64,000 nt of DNA from Flavobacterium tistrianum (GCF_003254545.1 NZ_QJRH01000065.1:1-64000), one strand, 5' to 3'; numbered from the stretch's first letter, positions 18,140 to 26,288 are shown. The notes: generated by a model from the sequence alone, not told the origin. Numbers and translations are program-made.

Positions 18140-18883
18140 ATGAATGTAAAGCAATATTTGGACTCTACGTATTTAAAAACTGCATCGCAAGCTGGTCTTT
18201 CGGAAGCAGAAAATACTACAGTGGTCAAAAATGCAATTGCCGAAGCTATTCATGAAGGTTTCAAGCTGATTATGATTCGCCCAGAATATGTTGCTCTGGC
18301 CAAACAAATGATCGTAGAAGCCAATTCTGTTTTATTAGTCGGAACCGTAATTGATTTTCCAGAAGGGAAGTCAAGTCTGGAAGATAAGATTAAAGAAGCA
18401 AATGAAGCCATTGCCAACGGAGCTGACGATTTAGATTTTGTCTGTAATTACGAAGCATTCAAAAATGGTGATCTCGATTTAGTAAAAAAAGAAATCCTGA
18501 TCGGAACACAAATTGGACTGGCAAATGATAAAACAGTAAAATGGATTATTGAAGTTGCTGCCTTAACAGATAAAGAAATTATTCAGCTATCTGCCTTAAT
18601 AAAACATATTGTAGTATCTAATTTTAAAGAAGACGATTTTGAATCTGTTTTTGTAAAATCGTCTACAGGTTTTTATAAAACTGATGATGGTGTTCCGAAT
18701 GGAGCAACAGTCCCTACTATAATTATGATGCTCGAAAATGCTTCGCCGCTTTCAATAAAAGCAGCGGGCGGAGTTCGTTCATTTGAAGAAGCCGCCGAAA
18801 TGATTCGTTTAGGAGTAAAAAGAATCGGAACTTCGGCTGCAAAAGCAATTGCCAACGGAGAAATTTCACCAAATCAATATTAA
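18140..18883 (+). CDS. deoC: Deoxyribose-phosphate aldolase
   Basis: DeoC splits 2-deoxyribose 5-phosphate into glyceraldehyde 3-phosphate and acetaldehyde in deoxynucleoside catabolism. The protein is 247 residues from the ATG at 18140 (MNVKQYLDSTYLKT). It has the class I aldolase Schiff-base segment FVKSSTGFY, the second active-site lysine region SIKAAGGVRSFEEA, and DDLDFVCNY. An earlier TTG start at 18110 would lie inside the -7 promoter box and is rejected. The gene is preceded by a terminator and its own promoter. remB follows after 19 bases, so the two may be co-transcribed despite unrelated roles. That order is also found around sprA in F. johnsoniae. Confidence 0.95.
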   Translation: MNVKQYLDSTYLKTASQAGLSEAENTTVVKNAIAEAIHEGFKLIMIRPEYVALAKQMIVEANSVLLVGTVIDFPEGKSSLEDKIKEANEAIANGADDLDFVCNYEAFKNGDLDLVKKEILIGTQIGLANDKTVKWIIEVAALTDKEIIQLSALIKHIVVSNFKEDDFESVFVKSSTGFYKTDDGVPNGATVPTIIMMLENASPLSIKAAGGVRSFEEAAEMIRLGVKRIGTSAAKAIANGEISPNQY

Positions 18884-18902
18884 ATAAATCCCCAAATTTT
18901 AA

Positions 18903-21023
18903 GTGAATAAGTTTTTTTTGTCCCTTGTTTTAGTTTTTTCTTTTTTTATTGTTTCCTCTCAAAATGGCAGTTCTTCTGTTCAGGCTGGTTTCACGTCAGA
19001 AATGTTTCCTGTTTTTCCAAACTGCGAAAATCTGGATGGCAAAAAATTAGAAACTTGTTTTTATAAAGAAGTTCAAGATTTTGTATTTAACAATTTTCAA
19101 GTTCCTGAAAAACTAAAACAGAGCAATTACAAAGGGACAGTAAAACTACTTTTTGAAGTAAATGCCGAGGGGGAGTTTAAAGTGATTTATGTTTCTGCCG
19201 AGACGGAAGAATTGTCCGAAGAGGCCAAAAGAGTATTTGGTACATTTCCAAAAATAAAACCTTCAACTTACAATGGAAAACCAACGTATTCTAAATACAC
19301 GATCTCTATTGATATACCGTTAAAAAGCGCAGAACAACTTGCGGCAGAAGCTCAGGCAGCAGCAGAAATAGAAAAGCAGACGGCAAAACCAATGACAGAA
19401 TTAGATAGCATTGTATACAAAAAATACAATAATCCAGAATTCGATAGTCATTTAAATATTCCTTTTTCGCACAGTTATTATGCTCAGTTTGATGCAGAAA
19501 TGAATCAAGTTGGAAGCAATAACCATACAGCTTCTAAGCCTTACACTTATGTTGAGGTTTCAAAATATTATAATTTGAGAGCAGTAAATGAGTCGTTGCA
19601 GAAAAAAACATCGACTTGGTTAGGTAGAAAATGGTGGAATGAAAATTTAGTTCAGATTCAAGGAGAAGATTACTGGTTTGCCTTAAACCCAATTGTAGAT
19701 TTGCAAATGGGTAAAGCTTCAGATCTTGATGCTTCTTATACTTACGTGAATACCAGAGCGCTAAATTTTAGAGGAGGTTTAGGAAAGCAAATCAACTTTA
19801 CGACTACATTTTTTGAAAGTCAGGGACGATTTGCAGGATATTTTAACGATTATGCTGAGTCTATTAAGCCATCTGGAGGAAATCCAGCTATAATTCCAGG
19901 AATTGGAATTGCAAAAAGATTCAAGACAGATGCTTACGATTTTCCTTTAGCGGAAGCGAATATTACTTTCGCACCAGGAAAAATATTTGATTTCCAGTTA
20001 GGTTATGGAAGAAATTTTATAGGAGACGGTTATCGTTCTTTGTTGGAAAGCGATGGAGCAAGTCCGTATCCGTATTTTAAATTGAATACCAAATTCTGGA
20101 AAATCAAATATACCAATACCTATATGTGGATGAAAGATGTTCGTCCCGAAGTGACAGCTGAAAAGACTTACGCGACCAAATTTATGGCAAATCATTATTT
20201 GAGTTGGAATGTTTCTAATAGAGTAAACTTAGGTTTTTTTGAATCTGTAGTTTGGACTAATACTAATAATAGAGGTTTTGATGCTAATTTTGTGAATCCG
20301 ATTATTTTTTACAGAGCGGTAGAATTCGGATCTTCTTCTAAAAGCGGAAATGCTCTTTTGGGAATTACAGGTAAATACAAATGGAATAATAGTATAAACC
20401 TGTATTCACAATTTTTAATTGATGAGTTTTCTGTTTCAGATGTTGGAGCTGGAAATCAAAGCTGGAAAAACAAATTCGGATTTCAGTTTGGAGCAAAATA
20501 TTTCAACGCATTTAATGTGAAAGATTTATTGTTGCAAGTCGAGTTGAATCGTGTACGTCCTTATGTGTACTCGCATAGTGCCGTTATTACAAACTATGGA
20601 CACAATAATCAGAGTGTTGGACATCAATGGGGAGGAAATTTTAAAGAACTTATTGCAATTGCAAGATATCATAAAGGACGTTGGCTTGCAGATGCAAAAT
20701 TGACAGTTGGAACAAGAGGTCTGGATTTTGATACCGCGCAAGACTCTTATAACTATGGAGGAAATATTTATAAAAGCTACGATGAAAAACGTCCTTATAA
20801 TACGGGTGTAAAAATAGGTCAGGGAAATAAGACGAATGTTTTTATTGCTGATGTTCAAGGTGGATATCTAATTAATCCAATGACAAACTTGAAATTATTT
20901 GGAAGTTTGATCTATAGAAATTTCGATCCAACTCAAGAAACGGCAACAACTTTTAAGCAAAGCACGACTTGGTTTAGTATTGGTTTGCGTTCGGATATTT
21001 TTAACTGGTATTTTGATTACTAG
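18903..21023 (+). CDS. remB: RemB, gliding motility outer-membrane protein
   Basis: The 706-residue protein starts at a GTG and has a signal peptide ending IVSSQ. Residues about 35-140 form a TonB C-terminal-like domain (VPEKLKQSNYKGTVKLLFEVNAEGEF, VFGTFPKIKPSTYNGKPTY) with two cysteines (FPNCENLDGKKLETCF). After an Ala/Glu-rich helix (AEQLAAEAQAAAEIEKQ), residues about 180-706 are beta strands of an outer-membrane barrel resembling capsule-assembly Wzi proteins (RGGLGKQINFTTTFFESQGRFAGYFNDY, YGRNFIGDGYRSLLESDGASPYPYF). I call it RemB from this architecture and from its position four genes after sprA, as in F. johnsoniae, where RemB contributes to gliding. The molecular function of RemB is unclear. 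Confidence 0.85.
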   Translation: MNKFFLSLVLVFSFFIVSSQNGSSSVQAGFTSEMFPVFPNCENLDGKKLETCFYKEVQDFVFNNFQVPEKLKQSNYKGTVKLLFEVNAEGEFKVIYVSAETEELSEEAKRVFGTFPKIKPSTYNGKPTYSKYTISIDIPLKSAEQLAAEAQAAAEIEKQTAKPMTELDSIVYKKYNNPEFDSHLNIPFSHSYYAQFDAEMNQVGSNNHTASKPYTYVEVSKYYNLRAVNESLQKKTSTWLGRKWWNENLVQIQGEDYWFALNPIVDLQMGKASDLDASYTYVNTRALNFRGGLGKQINFTTTFFESQGRFAGYFNDYAESIKPSGGNPAIIPGIGIAKRFKTDAYDFPLAEANITFAPGKIFDFQLGYGRNFIGDGYRSLLESDGASPYPYFKLNTKFWKIKYTNTYMWMKDVRPEVTAEKTYATKFMANHYLSWNVSNRVNLGFFESVVWTNTNNRGFDANFVNPIIFYRAVEFGSSSKSGNALLGITGKYKWNNSINLYSQFLIDEFSVSDVGAGNQSWKNKFGFQFGAKYFNAFNVKDLLLQVELNRVRPYVYSHSAVITNYGHNNQSVGHQWGGNFKELIAIARYHKGRWLADAKLTVGTRGLDFDTAQDSYNYGGNIYKSYDEKRPYNTGVKIGQGNKTNVFIADVQGGYLINPMTNLKLFGSLIYRNFDPTQETATTFKQSTTWFSIGLRSDIFNWYFDY

Positions 21024-21139
21024 TGTTTTTAATAAGATTTTTCGAAATAATAGTGTTAAAGAATGCTGAGATCTTAATTTGTAAAGGATTTATTGAAAAA
21101 AATCTATTTTTATAGGTTAATATTCTACAATCTAATTTG

Positions 21140-21147
21140 TACATTTG
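21140..21147 (+). promoter_or_regulatory. -7 promoter box for the heme O synthase operon
   Basis: TACATTTG matches TAnnTTTG, with a TTTG shortly upstream. It lies downstream of the first possible start (TTG at 21093) and so decides in favour of the TTG at 21183. Confidence 0.6.
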
Positions 21148-21182
21148 CACCACTCAAAAAAAATACACAAAATACAACGGTA

Positions 21183-22085
21183 TTGAACGCTGCAAAAAAT
21201 ACATTATCAATCAAATCAATATTTCTAGATTTTAAAGAGATTACTAAAGCTGGTCTGGCTATTAGTGTATTGTTCTCTTCTATTGCTGGATATTTATTAG
21301 GAGTAGATTCTGATCACCCTTTTAAATGGAGTGTTTTGGCTGTTTTGGCAATTGGCGGTTATTGTATGGTAGGAGCTTCGAACGCTTTTAATCAAGTAAT
21401 CGAAAAAGATATCGATTCGTTAATGGATCGTACAAAAAATCGTCCAGTTCCTTCTGGGCGTATGTCTCCTAAAGTAGCCTTGCTTGTAGCAAGTTTGCTT
21501 ACTATTATTGGGATTGCATTACTTTATACGATAAACGCGAAGTCAGCGATGTTTGCTGCAATTTCTATATTCTTATACACAAGTGTTTATACGCCATTAA
21601 AAACAGTTACTTCGCTGTCTGTTTTTGTTGGAGCTTTTCCTGGAGCGATTCCGTTTATGTTAGGCTGGGTAGCGGCGACAGGCGAATTTGGTATTGAGGC
21701 AGGAACCCTGTTTTTAATTCAATTTTTTTGGCAGTTTCCACATTTCTGGTCTATCGGATGGTTTTTGTATGAAGACTATGAAAAAGCAGGAATTTTTATG
21801 CTTCCGACAGGTAAAAAAGATAAAGGAACAGCTTTGCAAATCATATTGTATACAATTTGGCTTATCATAGCATCGTTATTACCAGTATTAGGTTTTACGG
21901 GGCAACTGTTTATTTCTCCAATTGCAGCAGTTTTAGTGTTTCTGTTGGGGATTTGGATGCTTTTTTATGCAGTTCGTTTGTATAAGCTAAGAACCGCAAA
22001 AGCAGCGAGAACATTGATGCTAGTAAGCGTTTCTTATATTTCGCTTTTGCAGATTGTATTTATAGTAGATAAATTTTTAAGATAG
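21183..22085 (+). CDS. ctaB: Protoheme IX farnesyltransferase (heme O synthase)
   Basis: This membrane prenyltransferase (CtaB/CyoE) adds a farnesyl group to heme B to make heme O for terminal oxidases. The UbiA-type motif NAFNQVIEKDIDSLMDRTKN and the YTSVYTPLKTVTSLSVFVGAFPGAIPF region are clear. About nine membrane segments are present, including LFLIQFFWQFPHFWSIGWF. Starting at the TTG at 21183 (read as MNAAKNTLSIKS) gives about 300 residues, the family norm. The upstream TTG at 21093 would place 30 odd residues and the promoter box inside the gene. The downstream oxidase subunits begin 2 bases after the stop, so this heads an oxidase operon. Confidence 0.94.
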   Translation: MNAAKNTLSIKSIFLDFKEITKAGLAISVLFSSIAGYLLGVDSDHPFKWSVLAVLAIGGYCMVGASNAFNQVIEKDIDSLMDRTKNRPVPSGRMSPKVALLVASLLTIIGIALLYTINAKSAMFAAISIFLYTSVYTPLKTVTSLSVFVGAFPGAIPFMLGWVAATGEFGIEAGTLFLIQFFWQFPHFWSIGWFLYEDYEKAGIFMLPTGKKDKGTALQIILYTIWLIIASLLPVLGFTGQLFISPIAAVLVFLLGIWMLFYAVRLYKLRTAKAARTLMLVSVSYISLLQIVFIVDKFLR

Positions 22086-22087
22086 TT

Positions 22088-22675
22088 ATGGAAATGACAT
22101 TAAAAACAAATGAAGAACAAGTAAGGAAATCAAAATCAGCAAAACTGATTCTGCTTTTCGCAATGGTTAGTATGACCATGATGTTTGCTGGTTTGACAAG
22201 TGCATTTGTAGTAAGTAAATCAAGAGCAGACTGGTTGAAGAATTTTGAACTTCCTTCGGCTTTCTATTGGAGTACAGCAGTAATTATTGCTTGCAGTGTT
22301 ACTTTTTACCTAGCAAAAAAAGCTATTCAAAAAGACAATAGAAGTGCAGTTACAGGATTGCTTCTTGGGACTTTGGCTTTAGGAATTTTATTTGTGGTAC
22401 TACAATTCAAGGGATTTGGACAAATCGTTGCTGAAGGGTATTACTTTACAGGAGAAGGTAGTTCAATTACTACAACTTTTCTTTATGTGGTGACAGTTAC
22501 ACACTTGTTGCACTTAGCTGGCGGATTAATTTCACTTTTAATTATAATTTATAATCATTTTAAACAAAAATACAATTCGACTCAAACTCTTGGGATAGAG
22601 CTAGGTGCGATGTATTGGCACTTTTTGGATTTATTATGGGTATATTTATTTTTATTTTTATATTTCTTTAAATAA
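22088..22675 (+). CDS. Heme-copper oxidase subunit III family protein (short)
   Basis: The 195-residue protein has five hydrophobic helices of the subunit III fold: LILLFAMVSMTMMFAGLTSAFVV, FYWSTAVIIACSVTFYLA, LLLGTLALGILFVVLQ, TFLYVVTVTHLLHLAGGLISLLI and LGAMYWHFLDLLWVYLFLFLYFF. The THLLHLAGG and YWHFLDLLWVYLF motifs are the subunit III signatures. Subunit III stabilises the catalytic subunit and the proton path. The start lies 2 bases after the ctaB stop, implying translational coupling. A second, longer subunit III follows, so the operon encodes two. Subunits I and II are not in the window. Confidence 0.9.
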   Translation: MEMTLKTNEEQVRKSKSAKLILLFAMVSMTMMFAGLTSAFVVSKSRADWLKNFELPSAFYWSTAVIIACSVTFYLAKKAIQKDNRSAVTGLLLGTLALGILFVVLQFKGFGQIVAEGYYFTGEGSSITTTFLYVVTVTHLLHLAGGLISLLIIIYNHFKQKYNSTQTLGIELGAMYWHFLDLLWVYLFLFLYFFK

Positions 22676-22685
22676 GAAAAAAACG

Positions 22686-22693
22686 TAAATTTG
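22686..22693 (+). promoter_or_regulatory. -7 promoter box before the second subunit III gene
   Basis: TAAATTTG matches TAnnTTTG in the 42-bp gap between the two subunit III genes, 25 bases before the ATG. It suggests an internal promoter in the oxidase operon. Confidence 0.5.
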
Positions 22694-22717
22694 GGAACTT
22701 TTTAACGAATATCTTTT

Positions 22718-23701
22718 ATGGGAGCGACAGTTACTACTGCAAACAACGACGAAAAAACTTGGGGAGGCGGTCACAATGAGCCTTTAGGAGCAAGTTATGG
22801 TAAAATGATGATGTGGTTTTTTATCGTATCAGATGCCTTAACATTCTCTGGATTTCTAGGAGCTTATGGTTTTTCTAGATTTAAATTTATTGAAACTTGG
22901 CCTTTGGCTGATGAAGTGTTCACTCACTTCCCATTTATGCATGGTGTTGCGGCTCCAATGTATTATGTAGCTTTAATGACTTTTATTTTGATCTTTTCTT
23001 CTGTAACAATGGTATTAGCTGTTGATGCAGGACACCAATTGAAAAAGACAAAAGTTGCTATCTACATGTTCTTAACTATTATTGGAGGTTTAATTTTCGT
23101 TGGTTCTCAAGCTTGGGAATGGAAAAACTTCATTAAAGGAGAATATGGAGCAGTTGAAACAGTTGGAGGTAGTTTACTTCAATTTGTGGATAAAGATGGT
23201 AAAAGAGTAGCTTTAGCTGATTTTGCTGTTAAATTGCCAGAACAAAGAGAGCCTTTGACAAGAAGCCACTCAACTTGGTTCATGGAAGATGCACAATCTC
23301 TGCCAACTTACACAGTAGCTGAAGTTCAGGCTGGTTTTAAAGCTCATCCTGAAATTTTAATCAGAACAGAAAAACTTACAGATAAAAAGAAAAAGACTGT
23401 TTTATCAAGAGAAGAATCTGAAAAACATTTAGCTAGTGCTAAATATGTAGTAGAAGGTGCTAACTTGATCAGAAACGAGTACGGTAATAAATTATTTGCT
23501 GATTTCTTCTTCTTTATCACTGGATTCCACGGATTCCACGTATTCTCTGGAGTTATCATCAATATCATTATTTTCTTTAATGTATTATTAGGTACTTACG
23601 AGAAGAGAAGAAGCTACGAAATGGTAGAAAAAGTTGGATTATACTGGCACTTCGTAGATTTAGTTTGGGTATTTGTATTTACAGTTTTCTACCTAGTTTA
23701 A
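22718..23701 (+). CDS. Cytochrome c oxidase subunit III with a long hydrophilic insert
   Basis: This 327-residue membrane protein has subunit III signatures (KMMMWFFIVSDALTFSGFLGAYGFSRF, FFITGFHGFHVFSGVIINII, YWHFVDLVWVFVFTVFYLV). Three helices occupy residues about 28-130. A charged, helix-free stretch follows at about 137-260 (containing LPEQREPLTRSHSTWFMEDAQSLP and LTDKKKKTVLSREESEKHL). Two further helices come after that. Such an insert is absent from ordinary subunit III and from the shorter paralogue upstream. It may dock another subunit or a cytochrome c domain, which is an inference. The gene lies between the first subunit III and subunit IV. Confidence 0.9.
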   Translation: MGATVTTANNDEKTWGGGHNEPLGASYGKMMMWFFIVSDALTFSGFLGAYGFSRFKFIETWPLADEVFTHFPFMHGVAAPMYYVALMTFILIFSSVTMVLAVDAGHQLKKTKVAIYMFLTIIGGLIFVGSQAWEWKNFIKGEYGAVETVGGSLLQFVDKDGKRVALADFAVKLPEQREPLTRSHSTWFMEDAQSLPTYTVAEVQAGFKAHPEILIRTEKLTDKKKKTVLSREESEKHLASAKYVVEGANLIRNEYGNKLFADFFFFITGFHGFHVFSGVIINIIIFFNVLLGTYEKRRSYEMVEKVGLYWHFVDLVWVFVFTVFYLV

Positions 23702-23720
23702 TTTTTAGAATTTAATTATT

Positions 23721-24071
23721 ATGTCACACGAGCACGTATCAAATACAAAAAGAATCTGGTTTGTTTTCGGATTACTTTCAGTAGTAACTACAGTAGAAGT
23801 TATTTTAGGTATCTACAAACCTGGAGTATTAGAATTTAATCATTTTGTTGGATTGAATCTATTAAACTGGATTTTCTATATCTTAACAATTTTCAAAGCA
23901 TATTATATTGTATGGGCATTTATGCACATGGAAGGTGAAAAAAGCAGCCTTAGATGGTCTGTAGTTTCTCCTGTTATCTTCCTAGTTTTATATTTATTGT
24001 TCATTTTGTTAACAGAAGGACATTATATTTATGGGGTTTTTAAAGATTCTACTATTAAATGGAATTTTTAA
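23721..24071 (+). CDS. Cytochrome c oxidase subunit IV family protein
   Basis: The 116-residue protein has three membrane helices: IWFVFGLLSVVTTVEVILGIY, LNWIFYILTIFKAYYIVWAFMHM and VVSPVIFLVLYLLFILL. This is the prokaryotic subunit IV (COX4_pro) pattern. The motif ILTIFKAYYIVWAFMHMEGE is typical. The protein is a small accessory subunit of an aa3/caa3-type oxidase. It follows the long subunit III by 19 bases and is the last gene before a terminator, so the structural part of the operon ends here. Confidence 0.88.
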   Translation: MSHEHVSNTKRIWFVFGLLSVVTTVEVILGIYKPGVLEFNHFVGLNLLNWIFYILTIFKAYYIVWAFMHMEGEKSSLRWSVVSPVIFLVLYLLFILLTEGHYIYGVFKDSTIKWNF

Positions 24072-24091
24072 CATGATATTAATTCGAAAAG

Positions 24092-24117
24092 AAGCTCCGA
24101 TTAACGGAGCTTTTTTT
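24092..24117 (+). terminator. Terminator after the oxidase subunit genes
   Basis: An 8-bp stem AAGCTCCG / CGGAGCTT encloses ATTAA and is followed by a T-run. The -7 box of the next gene (TATTTTTG at 24117-24124) begins at the end of the T-run. Confidence 0.9.
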
Positions 24118-24124
24118 ATTTTTG
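24117..24124 (+). promoter_or_regulatory. -7 promoter box for the SCO/DUF420 unit
   Basis: TATTTTTG matches TAnnTTTG, 26 bases before the ATG at 24151. It abuts the terminator of the preceding operon. Confidence 0.55.
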
Positions 24125-24150
24125 TACCTCAATAATTCTCCGTTAATACA

Positions 24151-24792
24151 ATGAAAAAAAATATAGTTCTCTTTGTACTTTTTGTATTGCCAATTGTAGC
24201 GTATTTATTCTTTGCTTCTGGTGTAAATAGTTTTACTACTCTTCCTGTAATAACGCCTAAAGTAGCTGATTTTGGAAATTGGAATTCATTAAACGGAAAA
24301 AAAATCTCCCTTGATAAAAAGATTACTGTATTAGGTTTTTCTGGTACAAATATTCTTGAAAATAGAGGTAATTATTTTAATTTAAACGAAAAGATCTATA
24401 AACGTTATAATGGTTTTGAAGATCTTCAGTTTGTAGTGCTGTGTCCAACAGGAACTGAAAAAGAAGCTCAAAAAATTGTTGATGCTTTATCTCCTTTCAC
24501 AGATGTTAAAAATTGGAATTTTGTTTTTGCGTCAAAAGAAGAAATTCAGAAATTCTATGACGGACTTCATTTAAAAGAAAAGCTGAATCAAAACCTTGGA
24601 ACTTCTAATGTTTATATTATTGATAAAGAACGTAATCTAAGAGGAAGAAAAGATTCAAAAGAGTATAAAGAAGGTTACGACACTTTTCATCCGTCTGAGT
24701 TGAGCAATGAAATGTTAGACGACTTCAAGATTATTCTTTACGAATACCGCGCAGCTTTAAAGAAGAATCATAATGCCACAAAGCAACTTTAA
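24151..24792 (+). CDS. Membrane-anchored thioredoxin-fold-like protein without CxxC
   Basis: The 213-residue protein has one N-terminal membrane anchor (residues 4-24, IVLFVLFVLPIVAYLFFAS). The extracytoplasmic domain looks thioredoxin-like (KKITVLGFSG; DLQFVVLCPTGTEKEAQKIVDAL; NVYIIDKERNLRGRKD). The usual redox CxxC or CxxxC is missing: only one cysteine, in VVLCPTG, is present. The gene lies 11 bases before a SCO gene and shares its promoter. It may be a degenerate SCO-like partner in copper delivery to the oxidase. I am sure it is a gene but not of the function. Confidence 0.65.
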   Translation: MKKNIVLFVLFVLPIVAYLFFASGVNSFTTLPVITPKVADFGNWNSLNGKKISLDKKITVLGFSGTNILENRGNYFNLNEKIYKRYNGFEDLQFVVLCPTGTEKEAQKIVDALSPFTDVKNWNFVFASKEEIQKFYDGLHLKEKLNQNLGTSNVYIIDKERNLRGRKDSKEYKEGYDTFHPSELSNEMLDDFKIILYEYRAALKKNHNATKQL

Positions 24793-24803
24793 AATCATTT
24801 ATA

Positions 24804-25490
24804 ATGTTTAAGAACAAATCATATATCGGAATCTCTTTTATCATTCTGATTTTTGGGATCTATGCCATTCCTAAAATTGTCGATCGAGTTAAAAACGGTG
24901 ACGTTGTAAAAGGAAACCGTTTGGATAATGTCGGAGTAAAATCTTCAAAAGAGGCTAAACTTTTGACTATTGGACCGGCACCAAAATTCGAATTAACGAA
25001 TCAAGATAATGCAAAGGTTTCAAATGAAACGTACAAAGGGAAGGTATATGTTTTGGAATTCTTCTTTACAACTTGTCCATCTATTTGTCCGAAGATGAAT
25101 ATGAGTATGTTGGAAATTGAAAAGACCTTTTTTGGAAATCCAAACTTTGGAATTGTTTCTATTACTATCGATCCTAAACATGATACTCCTCAGGTTTTAA
25201 AAGACCATGCTAAATTGTTAGGTGTAAAATCTTCAAACTGGAATTTCTTGACTGGAGACAGAAATGTAATTATGGATTTGTCTAATAAAGGATTTAATCT
25301 TTATGCTGGAGAAAATGATAAAGTAAGCGGTGGATTTGAGCATTCTGGATTGTTTGCTTTAATTGACAAAGATGGAAACATTCGTTGCAGAAAAGATGAA
25401 TTCGGAAATCCGAATATTTATTATGATGGTTTAGATAAAAAAGGAGTAAGAGATATTCAAGAAGACATTAAAATTTTATTAGCAGAATAA
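24804..25490 (+). CDS. SCO1/SenC family copper chaperone
   Basis: SCO proteins deliver copper to the CuA site of cytochrome oxidase subunit II. The 228-residue protein has an N-terminal anchor (ISFIILIFGIYAI). The copper-binding motif CPSIC is at residues 91-95 (FFFTTCPSICPKMN), and the conserved histidine lies in GGFEHSGLFALIDKDG. These ligands (two Cys, one His) are intact. The domain is the thioredoxin-like SCO fold. It sits in a unit with the CxxC-less protein, DUF420 and the small CAMC protein, next to the oxidase subunit operon, which supports a role in oxidase assembly. Confidence 0.93.
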   Translation: MFKNKSYIGISFIILIFGIYAIPKIVDRVKNGDVVKGNRLDNVGVKSSKEAKLLTIGPAPKFELTNQDNAKVSNETYKGKVYVLEFFFTTCPSICPKMNMSMLEIEKTFFGNPNFGIVSITIDPKHDTPQVLKDHAKLLGVKSSNWNFLTGDRNVIMDLSNKGFNLYAGENDKVSGGFEHSGLFALIDKDGNIRCRKDEFGNPNIYYDGLDKKGVRDIQEDIKILLAE

Positions 25491-25492
25491 AA

Positions 25493-26035
25493 ATGGAAGA
25501 TAATACTTTAGAGAAGAAATTTAGTAAATTCATTATTGCGGTTTCAATAATAATTCCTGTAGTTGTGGCAATTTTGTTTGGGGTTAAATTAAAAGATTTT
25601 GGTATTGCTGTAGAGCCATTATCATTTTTACCTCCGATTTATGCAACTACAAATGGTATTACGGCTGTTGTACTTGTTTGGGCTGTTTTAGCAATTAAAA
25701 ACGGAAAACAAAAATTGCACGAAAGATTGATGACGTTTGCTATTGCATTGTCGGTTGCGTTTTTGGTTATGTACGTAGCGTATCACATGACTTCTGATTC
25801 TACAAAGTATGGGGGAGAAGGAGCATTGCGTTATGTGTATTTCTTTATTCTTATAACGCATATTTTATTGTCAATTGCAATTATTCCGCTTGTGTTGATT
25901 ACGTATGTGAGAGCGCTTGCAAAACGTTTTGATAGACACAGAAAAATTGCTAAAATAACTTTTCCGCTTTGGTTATATGTGGCAGTAACGGGAGTGATTG
26001 TTTATTTAATGATTTCGCCTTATTATGTACACTAA
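25493..26035 (+). CDS. DUF420 family membrane protein
   Basis: The 180-residue protein has five hydrophobic segments, including FIIAVSIIIPVVVAILFGV, ITAVVLVWAVLAI, LMTFAIALSVAFLVMYVAYHMT, IHILLSIAIIPLVLITYVRAL-like helices, and LWLYVAVTGVIVYLMI. Conserved histidines lie in KLHERLMT, AYHMTSDSTKYGG, ITHILLS and FDRHRKIAKITFPLW. This is the DUF420 pattern. The Bacillus member CtaM is needed for caa3 oxidase activity, so a role in oxidase maturation is likely here too, and the SCO neighbour 2 bases upstream supports it. Its 3' end overlaps the next gene by 11 bases. Confidence 0.88.
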   Translation: MEDNTLEKKFSKFIIAVSIIIPVVVAILFGVKLKDFGIAVEPLSFLPPIYATTNGITAVVLVWAVLAIKNGKQKLHERLMTFAIALSVAFLVMYVAYHMTSDSTKYGGEGALRYVYFFILITHILLSIAIIPLVLITYVRALAKRFDRHRKIAKITFPLWLYVAVTGVIVYLMISPYYVH

Positions 26036-26288
26036 AAAAAATAATATTCAAATTTTAAAATCCAAATTCCAAGTTATAGTATTTGGGATTTGTATTTTTT
26101 TAATTGGAATTTCAGCTAATGCGCAATGTGCAATGTGCCGAGCAGCATTATCGGGAGATTCTAATACTAAAAAAGCAGAAGCGGTAAATGATGGAATTGT
26201 TTACTTAATGGTAATTCCTTATTTGCTAGTATTAATAATAGGATATTTGATTTATCGAATGTATTCTAAAAAGAAAAAAGCAGCGTAA
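26025..26288 (+). CDS. Small membrane protein with a CxxC motif (QCAMCRAALSGD)
   Basis: The 87-residue protein overlaps DUF420 by 11 bases, so the two are coupled. It has a first hydrophobic segment (VIVFGICIFLIGISANA) that could be a signal peptide or anchor. The motif CAMCRAALSGDSNTKKAEAVNDG follows, then a second helix (IVYLMVIPYLLVLIIGYLIYRMY) and a basic tail. The CAMC pair lies on the periplasmic side if the first segment is cleaved or crosses the membrane. Similar small proteins occur beside oxidase assembly genes in this phylum. A copper-binding or thiol-redox role is an inference from motif and context. Confidence 0.75.
   Translation: MYTKKNNIQILKSKFQVIVFGICIFLIGISANAQCAMCRAALSGDSNTKKAEAVNDGIVYLMVIPYLLVLIIGYLIYRMYSKKKKAA

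Noticed and set aside
18043-18255. Plus-strand ORF overlapping the deoC start
   Set aside because: It is in another frame than deoC, has no family features, and covers the promoter box.
21093-21182. N-terminal extension of heme O synthase
   Set aside because: A -7 box lies inside it, and the family starts near the TTG at 21183.
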